From positions 201,326,066 through 201,390,065 of the forward strand of contig CM053033.1 in the NCBI GenBank assembly GCA_028564925.1: 64,000 nt of DNA, given 5' to 3'. Positions 54,538-64,000 of this stretch are shown in pieces. Origin of the DNA: Lithobates sylvaticus. Its lineage: Eukaryota > Chordata > Amphibia > Anura > Ranidae. Positions within the stretch are counted from its first letter, which is position 1. Each line of letters begins with the position of its first letter. The notes beneath the pieces were generated by a model. That model searched no databases and was not told the origin of the DNA. It saw only the letters and a program-made list of their open reading frames with translations. The translations under genes and the position numbers were made by a program.

Positions 54538-57284
54538 TTAACCAGTTAACAACCGGCCCATAGCCGAAAAACGGCTACAGGGCGGTTGCTTAACTCTGGG
54601 AGGCCGTTAATTAACGGCCTCACAGAATTCTACTCTTGAGCGCCCCCTGGTGCGCGCACTCGAGAGCATCCATGATCGCCGGGTCCAGAGGACCCGGCAG
54701 ATCATGGATCACGGTAAACGGCCGCTCATCGCGGCCGTTTACCACGTGATCGCTCCGTCAAATGACGGAGTGATCACATGTAAGCAAACCGGCGTCATTT
54801 GATGACGCCGGTTCCTCTCTCCTCCTCTCTCTGTACCGATCGGTACAGTATGAGAGGAAAGGGGGAGGGATCGGTGGCAGCAGAGCTGTGGGCGGGATCT
54901 GTAGTGCCCACAGCCTGCTCTGCCACCACCGATCCATCCATCCATGCTCAGCCATCCCTCCATACCCTGCAATACCCAGCAATAGCCTGCAGTGTATTGC
55001 TGGGTATTGCAGGGTATGGAGGGATGGCTGAGCATGGATGGATGGATTCTCTGCCATCCCCCCCCAATACTGTGCCATCCCCCCCAATACTGTGCCATAC
55101 CCCCCAATACTGTGCCATACCCCGCAATACTGTGCCATACCCCGCAATACTGTGCCATACCCCGCCATACCCTGCGATACTCTGCCATACCCTGCGATAC
55201 TCTGCCATACCCTGCGATACTCTGCCATACCCTGCGATACTCTGCCATACCCTGCGATGCTCTGCCATACCCTGCGAATACCCTGCCATACCCTGCGATA
55301 CCCTGCGATACTCTGCCATACCCTGCGATACTCTGCCATACCCTGCGATACCCTGCAATACCCTGCGATACCCTGCGATGCTCTGCCATACCCTACGATG
55401 CCCTGCCATTACCTGCGATACCCTGCGATACCCTGCCATACCCTACGATACTCTGCCATACCCTGCGATACCCTGCAATACCCTGCGATACCCTGCGATA
55501 CTCTGCAATACCCTGCGATACTCTGCAATACTCTACCATACCCTGCGATACTCTGCAATACCCGGCGATACTCTGCGATACTCTACCATACCCTGCGATA
55601 CTCTGCAATACCCGGCGATACTCTGCAATACCCTGCGATACTCTGCCATACCCTGCAATACCCAACAATACCCTGCGATACTCGCTACGATCAAAGCCAG
55701 GATCGTTTTTTTTTTTTTTTATTTCAGGCTTTCCAGCCTAGAGGTGAGATGTGGGGTCTTATTGACCCCATATCTCACTGTAAAGAGGACCTGTAATGCC
55801 ATATTCCTATTACAAGGGATGTTTACATTCCTTGTAATAGGAATAAAAGTGATCAAAAAAATTTTTGGGGGGAAAAAAAGGGTCAAACTAAAATAAATAA
55901 AGTAAAATGAACAATAAAATATATATATTTTTTTTTAAAGCGTCCCTGTCCCCGTGTGCTCGCACGCAGAAGCGAACGCATACGTAAGTCCCGCCCACAT
56001 ATGAAAACAGTGTTCAAACCACACATGTGAGGTATCGCTGCGAACGTTAGAGCGAGAACAATAATTTTGGTCCTAGACCTCCTCTGTAACTCAAAACATG
56101 TAACCAGTAAACAAAATTAAAGCCTATGGGGATTTTTAAGTAGCGAAGTTTGGCGCCATTTCACGAGTGTGTGCAATTTTGAAGCGTGACATGTTGGGTA
56201 TCTATTTATTCGGCGTAACTTCATCTTTCACATTATGCAAAAACATTGGGCTAAATTTACAGTTTTGTTTTTTGTAAAGCACAAAACATTTTTTTTCCAA
56301 ATAAAACACGTTCGAAAAATTGCTGCGCAAGTACCGTGCTAGATAAAAAGTTGCAACGACCGCCATTGTATTCTCTAGGGTCTTTGCTAAAAAAAAATAT
56401 ATAATATTTTGGGGTTCTATGTAATTTTCTAGCAAATAAATGATGATTTTTACATGTAGGAGAGAAATGTCAGAATTGTCCTGGGTGCTCCAGAACACCT
56501 GATGGTGCTCCCTGCATGTTGGGCCTCTGTATGTGGCCACGCTGTGTAAAAGTCTCACGCATGTGGTATCGCCGTACTCAGGAGTAATAGCAGAATGTGT
56601 TTTGGGGTGTAATTTGTGGTATGCATATGCTGTGTGTGAGAAATAACCTGCTAATATGACAATTTTAAAAAAAAAAAAAAATTAAAAAAAATCTTGATAT
56701 TGCAAAGAATTGTGGGAAAAAATGACAACTTCAAAAAACTCACCATGCCTCTTTCTAAATACCTTGGAATGTCTTCTTTCCAAAAAGGGGTCATTTGGGG
56801 GGTATTTGTACTTTTCTGGCTTGTTAGAGTCTCAAGAAATGAGATAGGCCGTCAGTACTTCAGGTGTGATCAATTTTCAGATATTGGCACCATAGCTTGT
56901 GGACTCTATAACTTTCACAAAGACCAAATAATATACCCCAATTTGTACTTATTTTTACCAAAGATATGTAGCAGTATAAATTTTGGCCAAAATTTATCAA
57001 GAAAAATTACAAATTTGCTAAATTTTATAACAATAACGAAGAAAAATTCATTTTTTTACTGAATTTTCAGTCACTTTTCTTTTATAGTGCAAAAAATAAA
57101 AAACCCAGAGGTGATTAAATACCACCAAAAGAAAGCTCTATTTGTGTGAAAAAAAGGACAAAAATTTCATATGGGTACAGTGTTGTATGAATGAGTAATT
57201 GTCATTCAAAGTGTGAGAGCACCGAAAGCTGAAAATTGGTCTGGTTATTAAGGGTGTTTAAGTGCCCAGTGGTCAAGTGGTTAA
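54538..57284. mobile_element. TTAA-type element with minisatellite, inserted in the Penelope-like element
   Basis: TTAA is at 54,538-54,541 and 57,281-57,284. The left end starts TTAACCAGTTAACAACCGG; the right end reads TTAACCACTTGACCACTGGG from outside. The interior contains stem-loops GATCGCTCCGTCAAATGACG and AACCGGCGTCATTTGATGAC (54,748-54,812), a minisatellite (55,046-55,685), the AAGAGGACCTG and TAATAGGAATAAAAGTGATC block and a long AT-rich right part. It is non-coding. Confidence 0.88.
55046..55685. repeat. Minisatellite, (CCATACCCTGCGATACTCTG)n
   Basis: About 32 units of 20 bp with CCATACCCTG, CGATACTCTG and CAATACCCTG variants. Both strands stay open over long frames (Tyr-Ser-Ala-Ile-Pro repeats), which are not genes. 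The reverse complement is the same sequence family as the minisatellite at 28,028-28,872. Confidence 0.95.
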
Positions 57285-57863
57285 ATAAGATCTGGTCTTT
57301 CTGACCACCGGTTGTAAAAACCAATCGATATACTCGCCAATCCGTGCTCCTCCTGAGTTGATGCCATTGACGATTGGTCTTCCAGGGGGTTTGTCTTTAT
57401 CTTTGTGAATCTTGGGTAGCGTATAAATCACTGGGATCTTACAGCTCACCGGTTGTAAGTATTTACCTTCTTTTTTATTAAGTAGTCCTTTCGTCACTCC
57501 TCTTTCTACTAGGTAGGCCAGATCATCCTTGTATTTAATAATGGGGTTCCCTGCAAGTCTCAGATTCGTATCATTATCATCTAACTGGCGTTTAAGTTCT
57601 TCTTGATATGCAGCTTTAGATTGGATGACTATCGCTCCTCCTTTATCCGCTTGCCTAATTACGATATCTTTTCTTTCTTCAAGCTTTTTTATGCCTTTTT
57701 TGAAGTCTCCTGGGTCACGTATTTTCTTCACTTTTAAATCTTGTAGATCTTTCAGCACCATTTTACGAAAAACTTCGATATGTCCCTCTGTTCCCAATGG
57801 GGGATTGAATAGTAACTTTTTTTTCAGATTGCTGAATTTTATTTCATTAGTCTCTTGGTCCTT
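57285..57863 (-). pseudogene. Penelope-like reverse transcriptase, N-terminal fingers
   Basis: On the - strand: LEERKDIVIRQADKGGAIVI, then LVERGVTKGLLNKKEGKYLQ and the family hallmark IPVIYTLPKIHKDKDKPPGRPIVNGI (reported here only as the LPKIHK and GRPIV motifs). It then runs to the TTAA insertion. This is the finger region that precedes the catalytic palm. The first codons overlap the neighbouring upstream frame. Confidence 0.88.
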
Positions 57864-59018
57864 TCACTTAGTTGTATCCCCTGGTTTGTTTAGCATATAC
57901 TTTTTTATATGTAGATTTCTAGTGAATTTGTTAATATCCACATACGTGTTGAATTTGTTTAAATTCTTTTTGGATGCGAATTTAAGACCCTTATCTAACA
58001 CCTTTAACTCATCTTCGGTTAGTGCAACCCCACTAATGTTGACAATACCTTCTCCTATTATTCTCGATCTTTTCTGTTTTTTTGTGCCTGCTCTGCACCC
58101 TCGTTTTGTTTTACGTTTTTTGTGGGTCGATTTTCTGACACTCTTCTCGGTGATCTCCTTGCTTTCTCTTCCCAGTCTCTTTCTCTGTAGTCCTGGTGAT
58201 CTCTTTCTCCTCTCGTCATTCCGTCTTTCGGTCTGTACTCGGGGCTCCTTCTGTATGTTCTCTGTGTTCCCTTCTCTGTCCGATTGTGTCTGGGGGACTC
58301 TCGGCGTCTGGGGGATTCTCGGCGTCTCCCTTTTTAAAAAATCAACCGGGGTTCTTTCACGCCTCTCCTGATAAGGTTTTGGGGTCCTCTCTCTTTCGTA
58401 ATGATTTCTTGGGGTTCTCCATCCCTCATTCAGTCTTCTTAATTGCTCAAAACGGTTATAGGTGGGTACATTATAATTATTATCATACGGTCTTATTTCT
58501 CGTCTGATGTCTTGATGGTACGGTCTCCAATCTTTATTGTCATTTGGGTATGTAGGCATAGCTTCTTGATAGTTTCTCCATGGGGGTGTTATTGGTTCCT
58601 GTCTCATATAGGGTTGTTGGAAAGATCTTGGTTGATTATAATGGTTATTGTTATTATGCCAATTATTTTTACAAAAGGGCTTCTTCCAATTGTTATTCCC
58701 ATTCCATGCTGGTTTCTGATTAGGTGTAGTATAGTTAGTCCGGTTTCCATCTCCATTTCCATTGTTCTGTCGATTTTTTCCTTTTTCAGGCACAATTTTA
58801 GATTTATCTTCTTTTTCTGGTGTGTCACCAACAGATTCTACTGTAGAATCTTCTAGTTTGTTCTGCCACTTATATACTAGGTCATCCTCGTAATCTTTCA
58901 TATCCCTTTGGTATTTCTTTCTCTTCCTAGCAGCAGTCTCTTTATCTTTCTGCTCCATATCTCTTTGGAGCTGTCTTGAAAGAGCCACAAACTCAGGCCG
59001 ATCTTTAAAATTTTCCAT
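57864..59018 (-). CDS. Penelope-like N-terminal coding region (Asn-rich, basic)
   Basis: An open frame of 384 codons from MENFKDRPEFVALSRQLQRD. Residues about 20-50 are charged and helical. Residues about 95-150 are very rich in Asn, Gln, Trp and Pro (NGNNNWKKPFCKNNWHNN). Residues about 150-300 are Arg/Glu/Pro-rich, with a strongly basic KKRKTKRGCRAGTKKQKRSR that could be a nuclear-localisation or RNA-binding stretch. The last 60 residues (VALTEDELKVLDKGLKFASK and DINKFTRNLHIKKYML) match the segment that precedes the reverse transcriptase in Penelope-like proteins. A shorter frame upstream (59,027-59,293) abuts it. The function of the Asn-rich part is unknown. Confidence 0.7.
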   Translation of the reverse strand: MENFKDRPEFVALSRQLQRDMEQKDKETAARKRKKYQRDMKDYEDDLVYKWQNKLEDSTVESVGDTPEKEDKSKIVPEKGKNRQNNGNGDGNRTNYTTPNQKPAWNGNNNWKKPFCKNNWHNNNNHYNQPRSFQQPYMRQEPITPPWRNYQEAMPTYPNDNKDWRPYHQDIRREIRPYDNNYNVPTYNRFEQLRRLNEGWRTPRNHYERERTPKPYQERRERTPVDFLKRETPRIPQTPRVPQTQSDREGNTENIQKEPRVQTERRNDERRKRSPGLQRKRLGRESKEITEKSVRKSTHKKRKTKRGCRAGTKKQKRSRIIGEGIVNISGVALTEDELKVLDKGLKFASKKNLNKFNTYVDINKFTRNLHIKKYMLNKPGDTTK

Positions 59019-59026
59019 AGTGGTTT

Positions 59027-59293
59027 TTAATTCAGAGATATTTTTTTATATTTTTCTCTTTTTTTTCGTTGTTTTCTCTTAATGAGCATGCCCAGTAATT
59101 CCAAACCCTTATCGTTAAAGAATTGGAACCACTCATCAGTGGCTTCCTTATCTAGTAGACCGTCATTGATCGGAACAACCCATCTCAGTCTTCTAGGTAT
59201 CAGTCTGTCTTTAATGTATTTAGCATGCGTGGTAATATCCCACCAACCACTGATTTTTTTCTCCATCAAGTGACCCATTTGGAATTCATTCAC
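59027..59293 (-). CDS. Short open frame upstream in the Penelope-like element
   Basis: An 88-codon frame from MNEFQMGHLMEKKISGWWDI, with a basic end (KRKQRKKREKYKKISLN). It lies directly upstream of the 384-codon frame and begins within the inverted terminal repeat. It could be the true N-terminus of the element's protein or a separate leader; the sequence alone does not decide. Confidence 0.45.
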   Translation of the reverse strand: MNEFQMGHLMEKKISGWWDITTHAKYIKDRLIPRRLRWVVPINDGLLDKEATDEWFQFFNDKGLELLGMLIKRKQRKKREKYKKISLN

Positions 59294-59602
59294 ATTTGTA
59301 GATCTGGTTTATCTGTCTGATGTCATGTGTATAGCACTGTTCAATACTTGATGCTATACGCTCATTATTTATTTCATTAATTTCTTGACGCTTTGTTTTG
59401 AGCCATCCTTGTTGGATCATCCCCTCGGAGTGGCTTATTTCCCACAAGCGCCACATTTTTTACCTATTGAAGATTACTATTATTCTTATCATATTTTATC
59501 AATGCAATCTTAGTACGCATTTAATCTTGTATCATTTTAACATATATATTTTTTGAATGTTAGCGCCCCATTATTTATATAATCCTTTTTATATAACTTT
59601 TT
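59278..59602. repeat. Inverted terminal repeat of the Penelope-like element, right
   Basis: The reverse complement of 49,656-49,982. A further 108 bp (59,603-59,710) lies outside it before the target duplication, comparable to the 69-bp extension of the palindromic element at 37,545. Confidence 0.92.
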
Positions 59603-60007
59603 ACTCATTGCTGGTGTGTGAACACCTTGATGGTGGCTGCGGCAGTTGTTGTCTTTAGGTTGTTTTTCTCATTCCCTTTTGGTTTGCGCAGTTGGTCCCC
59701 CCCTCTTTTACAGTTAAAACTGCTGCCTGTTCACTTCCTGGATTTACACAGACACACAGAGGCACACCTCCAGCTCTGCAGCCCTCATTGGCCCTCTTAT
59801 GACTCATCCATACTACCTTTCTGGCAAACTTTCAGGAAAGTACGAGAGAAAGCTGTGCATGATGTTATAAGCCTAGGCTAATGACCAGAGAAGAAACAGG
59901 AAGGGGGCTGTATAAGGTATTTACTAGTAGAAATCCAAGGTAAAACAACAAGGGCAGAAGATTTAATAGATGGAAAGTTGAAAAAAATGACTGAAGGTCC
60001 GCTGTAG

Positions 60008-60319
60008 CCTCCCTGGCGGTATAATTATGTCAGATTTTTGCGTCTCAAAGCGTTACAATTGTTTTGCATTGAAATTTGGCGTTTTTTATTGTAGTCCTGT
60101 AATTCTTAGCAATAACACACTTAAATCTGTCCAAACAAGAGTCTAGTAGATATCCCGGGTATGATAAAGTTTGAAACGCAAAAACATAAATTATAATATA
60201 ATAAATAACTATAAATAATAAATATATATATATATAATAATAATAAAATTAATTTCCCCACGATTCACTATCACTCAGTTCTCCCGAGCCACACTCGGGA
60301 AAACCGACAGGGAGGTTAA
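60008..60319. mobile_element. TTAA-family MITE in copy B
   Basis: Counterpart of 41,385-41,696, with the same ends (CCTCCCTGGCGGTAT and CAGGGAGGTTAA) and a few base and length differences in the AT-rich centre. Confidence 0.8.
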
Positions 60320-60372
60320 GGATTGTATATTTCTAAACATGCAGCTGAAAAACATAACAATTGTTAGCTTAC

Positions 60373-60585
60373 CTCCACAAAGAGTGATTTCACCAAGGTG
60401 CTGGACCCATTGATGGACTGTTTGAGCCCGATCACCAACGACTCCATTTCTCGGATCTCCAGTTTAAGTAACTCAAAGTCCAGTTCAGTGTAGGAGATGC
60501 CACCCTGCTCAACAATCTCCACACGCTGAGTCAGGTTCTTCAGCTTTTGTGCGTACTCAGTCAATGTGGCTTGATAATTTTGTAT
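60373..60585 (-). CDS. OLFM4: Olfactomedin-4-like coiled-coil exon 3B
   Basis: A 213-bp exon with the same acceptor (TTCTTCCCTAG) and donor (GTAAGC) as 3A. It reads IQNYQATLTEYAQKLKNLTQ and onward, with SYTELDFELLKLE and SSTLVKSLFVE. It differs from 3A at four bases: one silent, one Glu/Asp and two in one codon changing Asp to Lys. The Asp in ELDFEL agrees with human OLFM4; the Lys does not. Phase 0 at both ends, no stop. It lies upstream of exon 2A in transcription order. Confidence 0.9.
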
Positions 60586-61095
60586 CTAGGGAAGAAAAAT
60601 AGTCAGTATTTGCTCTGTATAACTGAAGATAGAACTTTCTAGAAAGAAAAGTTAAAAAAAAGGACAATCAGTTTTATTAAAGTATCATTAAAGTGATTGT
60701 AAGAGCTCATTTTTTTAATTAAAACAACAAACATGTAATATTTACCCGCTCTATGCAATGGTTTTGCAAAGAGCAGCCCCGATCCTCCTGGCGCTGCTGG
60801 TTCCTTCACCCCGCTGACTGCCCCATAGCAAGCCGCTTGCTATGGGAGCACTTGTGTGGGCTTGCTCCTGAGCCCCGCTCTGTGTGTCAATGGCCTCGGC
60901 TCCGCCCCACCCCTCGCTCCCTCCTCACTGGCTGTGATTGACAACACCAGGAGCCAATGGCTCTTGCTGCTGTCTCTGAGCCAATGAGGAGGGAGAGAGC
61001 CGAGAGAGCCACTGCTCTCATGCACATCACTGGATGGAGATTGGGCTCAAGTAAATATAAGGGGGGCTGGAGGGGGAGCTGCAAGCAGAAGGTTT

Positions 61096-61654
61096 TTAAA
61101 GCGGGGCTCCACTGCCCCTGACGTTAGTCCTTAATAAAGAATATATTTTGTCATTTATTAACTCACCAGTCCGGGTTGTAGCAGTTGTGCCTTTCGTTTT
61201 TTCTATTAAAAAATCACTTTATAAAAAAGCTGGTTTGGTTCTCCATCTTGCCTGTGGGCGAGTGAAACCTCCAGGCGTTCTCTTCCTGGATTTCACTGAC
61301 GCCCATTCATTGTAATCTCACGCATGCGCCGTCAGCAGCTCCTGTTGCCATCACAACGGCGGCGTCAAAAGTCCCGCAAGTCTCGCGCGATCTCGGGCCA
61401 GGCAGCCGCACTGACTCCTGGGAGCTATGACACAAGCTCCCAGGAGACAGTGCGGGCTAGGGGATATTACGTAATAGCCGTAATATCCCCGCCCATATCC
61501 GAGGGACCGAGAACCAGGAAGCGATGGATGGCAAGAAGAAGAACAACTAAAGGTAAGTAAAAAAAAAAAAAAAAAAAACTGCCGTTTCGGATCGAGGAAG
61601 GTGAGTATTATTTTTTATATATAGGTCTTAAAAATGGGTGGCGCCCTGCTTTAA
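61096..61654. mobile_element. TTAA-flanked MITE in copy B
   Basis: Counterpart of 42,934-43,498, with TTAA at 61,096-61,099 and 61,651-61,654. The GGC tract is shorter and the poly-A tract longer than in copy A. Confidence 0.8.
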
Positions 61655-61750
61655 GGTTTTTGTGGGCATATTTATGTACAAATGAATGCTCCACCTCTAA
61701 ACCTTTGCTAAAACCTTTCCTTAGTGCTAAACCTTTCCTTGGTTCAGCTT

Positions 61751-62946
61751 TTAACCACTTTCCGACCGGCGCACGACGATGTACGTCCCTTTTTTGAAGA
61801 GGGATATCTCGGTAACGGCAGCAGCTGCTGCCACAACCGAGATATCCATCTCTTCAGGCGCCGGTCGGCTGTCCGATAATGGTAGTCATCGCGGCGGATT
61901 CGCCGCGAGATCACCGTTATCGGCGGCGGGAGAGGTGCCCCCCCTCCCGCCGCTCTCCCGCGCCTTCCGCCGCTTACCGGAACCGTCGGCAGCGGCGGAG
62001 GCGATCGGGTCCTTTCCCCTGATGTGCATAGAGATGAGTGACGCTAAGATGGCCGCCACTCATCTCTATACCATAGGAGGGCGGAAGCGACGTCAAAAAC
62101 GTCACTTCCGCCCATACCTCTTAAAGAGGAATTTTAAATGTCATTTTTTTAAATGACATTTTTTTTTATTTTTTTTTTTAATTGAAGTCCAAATATGAGA
62201 TCTGAGGACTTTTTGACCCCAGATCTCATATTTAAGAGGACATGTCATGCTTTTTTCTATTACAAGGGATGTTTACATCCCTTGTAATAGGAATAAAAGT
62301 GAGCCAATATTTTTTTTTTTTTAAAAAAACAGTGTAAAAATAAATAAAATCAAGAAAAAAAAATAAGAAAAACGAAAAAAATTTTTTTTAAAGCGCCCCG
62401 TCCCGACGAGCTCGTGCGCAGAAGCGAACGCATACGTGAGTAGCGCCCGCATATGAAAACGGTGGTCAAACCACACATGTGAGGTATCGCCGCGATCGGT
62501 AGAGCGAGAGCAATAATTATAGCCATAGCCTCCTCTGTAACGCAAAATATGCAACCTGTAGAATTTTTTAAACGTCGCCTATGGAGATTTTTGAGTGTAA
62601 AAGTTTGACGCCATTCCACGAGCGGGCGCAATTTTGAAGCGTGACATGTTAGGTATCAATTTACTCGGCGTAACATTATCTTTCACAATATATAAAAAAA
62701 TTGGACTAACTTTACTGTTGTCTTATTTTTTTATTCAAAAAAGTGAATTTTTCCCCAAAAAAGTGCACTTGTAAGACCGCTGCGCAAATACGGTGTGAAA
62801 AAAAGTCCGCCATTTTATTCTCTAGGGTGTTAGAAAAAAAACAATATATAATGTTTGGGGGTTCTAAGTTTTTTTCTTGCAAAAAAAACTGTTTTAAACA
62901 TGTAAACACCTAAAATCCAAAACGAGGCTGGTTTTAAAGTGGTTAA
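61751..62946. mobile_element. TTAA-type element inserted only in copy B
   Basis: TTAA is at 61,751-61,754 and 62,943-62,946. The ends are TTAACCACTTTCCGACCGGC and, from the right, TTAACCACTTTAAAACCAGC. Copy A shows the empty site GTTCAGCTTTTAATTTTTTG at about 43,590, so the TTAA duplication is proved within the window. It contains the AGATCTCATATTTAAGAGGA and TAATAGGAATAAAAGTGAGC block of this family. Non-coding. Confidence 0.93.
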
Positions 62947-63478
62947 TTTTTTGTGTAATTACCTGGTTGATCATTCCATTCCATGTACCTCCCTGTTGTC
63001 AGTGTCCCCACCATAGCAGCCAATTTTGTTAACTTCATTCTTCCTCTTCTGGCCTCTGCAATCTACCCCACATGATAAGAACATCACTGAGGGGCGGGAC
63101 CAAGGAATGATTGATTAAGAGTTCCCCCTCAGTACATTTGGACGGTATTCTTTAGGCTTCACTTCTCTTGAGTGACCAAGGCCCTGGCCCCCATGGAGGG
63201 CCATCTATTCCACAAGCCTACATTAAATCTATAAGTTAAGTGATGGGATTCTATTTTTACAGTTTATGTAAGGAACCAGTGTAAGTATGCAGAGGTCTGA
63301 ATCCCTGTGCAACAAAAATAATGGCTGTCATGGTTGGTGGGGGGCAATCAGAACCATTGGAAGAAGCTTAGCTCTAGTAAAAGCAGCTTGTACAGTGCTA
63401 CATCATATGGCACGAAGGAACCTAATGTGTAAATACATTTTTAAATTAAAAATGACCTAATTTGCCCTCAGTCCTTAC

Positions 63479-63625
63479 CCTGGTGATCTCCTGGTTGACA
63501 CTGATGCTCAGTTTCTGGTTTGATAGCTCGATAGCTTCCAGGCGATCTGCTGGGAATGTATTGTTGGGAAGGATGACAGCACATTGGCATACTTCTTGTT
63601 CATTCACTGTGCCTGTGCTGTTTAT
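63479..63625 (-). CDS. OLFM4: Olfactomedin-4-like exon 2B
   Basis: A 147-bp exon, phase 0 at both ends, with acceptor TTTCCTGCACAG and donor GTAAGG. It reads INSTGTVNEQEVCQCAVILP, then NNTFPADRLEAIELSNQKLS and ISVNQEITR. The VCxC and TFPxDRxE features agree with human OLFM4 better than exon 2A does, so 2B is probably closer to the ancestral exon. It is the most upstream exon of the gene in the window; the signal-peptide exon must lie to the right of 64,000. Confidence 0.9.
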
Positions 63626-63887
63626 CTGTGCAGGAAAGTGGAAAGGAGTAAGTCAAAAACATTTACCCAAACAGATTGTTATTTCTTCTAAAGCCAGGGG
63701 GTATCTAGCACAGTCTACTATGAAGATCATCAACCAATATGACCAAGGGTCATCATCGAAGTAATCATCTTATGGAGTTAATTTCCTAAGGGAGTGAATA
63801 CTGTTTACTCAGCTTTAGAGAAGTAACTATATTCTCTTTGGATTCTCAAATATGTGCAAAGGAAAAAAAAACTAAAAAAACAGTGGG

Positions 63888-64000
63888 GTTGATTTACTAA
63901 AACTGGAGAGTGTCAAATCTGGTGCAGCTCTGCATAGAAACCAATCAGCTTTCATTTTTTTTTTTCAAAGCTTAATTGAACAAGCTGAAATTAGAAGCTG
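63888..64000. repeat. MITE of the 13,914 family, cut by the window edge
   Basis: GGGGTTGATTTACTAAAACT, then GAGAGTGTCAAATCTGGTGC and AACCAATCAGCTTTCATTTT follow the family consensus. The duplication boundary falls inside this repeat: copy A keeps it only up to TCTGGTGCA. Confidence 0.8.

Larger units (their letters stand above)
49656..59710 (-). mobile_element. Penelope-like element, near full length, in copy B
   Basis: CAGTTAAAACTGCT (14 bp) flanks it at 49,642-49,655 and 59,711-59,724; copy A has the single uninterrupted site at about 41,091. The coding strand is -. About 326 bp at the left end (49,656-49,982) is repeated in inverted orientation near the right end (59,278-59,602), leaving a 108-bp extension outside. 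Inside are an Asn-rich and basic N-terminal coding region, a reverse transcriptase and a GIY-YIG nuclease. A TTAA element (54,538-57,284) is inserted in the reverse transcriptase region. Without it the element is about 7.3 kb. Confidence 0.92.
48614..63935. repeat. Tandem duplication, copy B (with exons 3B and 2B)
   Basis: It aligns with 39,906-48,616. The join to copy A at 48,614-48,616 runs from a GGTTGATTTACTAAAACTGG-family MITE (ending TCTGGTGCA) into the middle of the second MITE of 39,672-39,936 (starting CATCCAATTCC), sharing only CA. Copy B alone carries the long Penelope-like element (49,656-59,710) and a TTAA element (61,751-62,946). Confidence 0.92.

Noticed and set aside
54739-55896. 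Open frames of up to 365 codons on both strands
   Set aside because: Translation of the CCATACCCTG minisatellite inside a TTAA element.
1-64000. Retroviral or LTR-retrotransposon copies
   Set aside because: No long terminal repeats in direct orientation and no gag, protease, integrase or envelope-like frames were recognised; the reverse transcriptases found are Penelope-like, and the L1-type fragment has no reverse transcriptase left.

Overview
The window is vertebrate genomic DNA, most likely from a ranid-type frog. That assignment is an inference from the kind of repeats seen: Harbinger, hAT and TTAA-target DNA elements, Penelope-like retroelements and an L1-type fragment. Protein-coding host DNA is sparse. 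Two host genes are supported, and they converge. At the left, on the + strand, is the last coding exon of an AXL-like receptor tyrosine kinase (1,529-1,934). On the - strand an olfactomedin-4-like gene covers about 16-64 kb. Its olfactomedin-domain exon is at 16,953-17,788 and its coiled-coil exons are at 37,302-37,455, 41,749-41,961, 44,135-44,281, 60,373-60,585 and 63,479-63,625. Its first exon (signal peptide) must lie beyond the right edge.

Layout: 0-3 kb is the AXL end. 3-16 kb is intergenic, with an insertion flanked by a 14-bp target duplication, two TTAA elements and a hAT-like fold-back element. 16-18 kb holds the olfactomedin exon. 18.6-37.1 kb is one intron filled by a deep nest: a TTAA element contains a hAT-like element and a Tc1 element. 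The Tc1 contains an L1-type fragment and a 12-kb Harbinger element. The Harbinger contains another hAT-like element, another TTAA element and large satellites. 37.5-39.3 kb is a nearly perfect 1.7-kb palindrome. 39.9-63.9 kb is a tandem duplication of two coiled-coil exons with their introns. Each copy was later invaded by its own elements, including one Penelope-like element per copy.

The most interesting points are these. (1) The duplicated olfactomedin-4 exons are both frame-neutral (147 and 213 bp), keep intact reading frames and splice sites, and could lengthen the coiled-coil stalk by 120 residues. The exon 2 copies differ at eight bases and all eight change the protein. (2) Several Penelope-type insertions carry hammerhead-ribozyme-like motifs, including a 448-bp insertion whose empty site is preserved in the other duplicate. 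(3) Two unrelated transposons share the same minisatellite and stem-loop module in opposite orientation. (4) The Harbinger element carries Myb/SANT, MADF and DDE-nuclease genes. All family assignments come from reading the sequence and from memory of the families; no database was searched.
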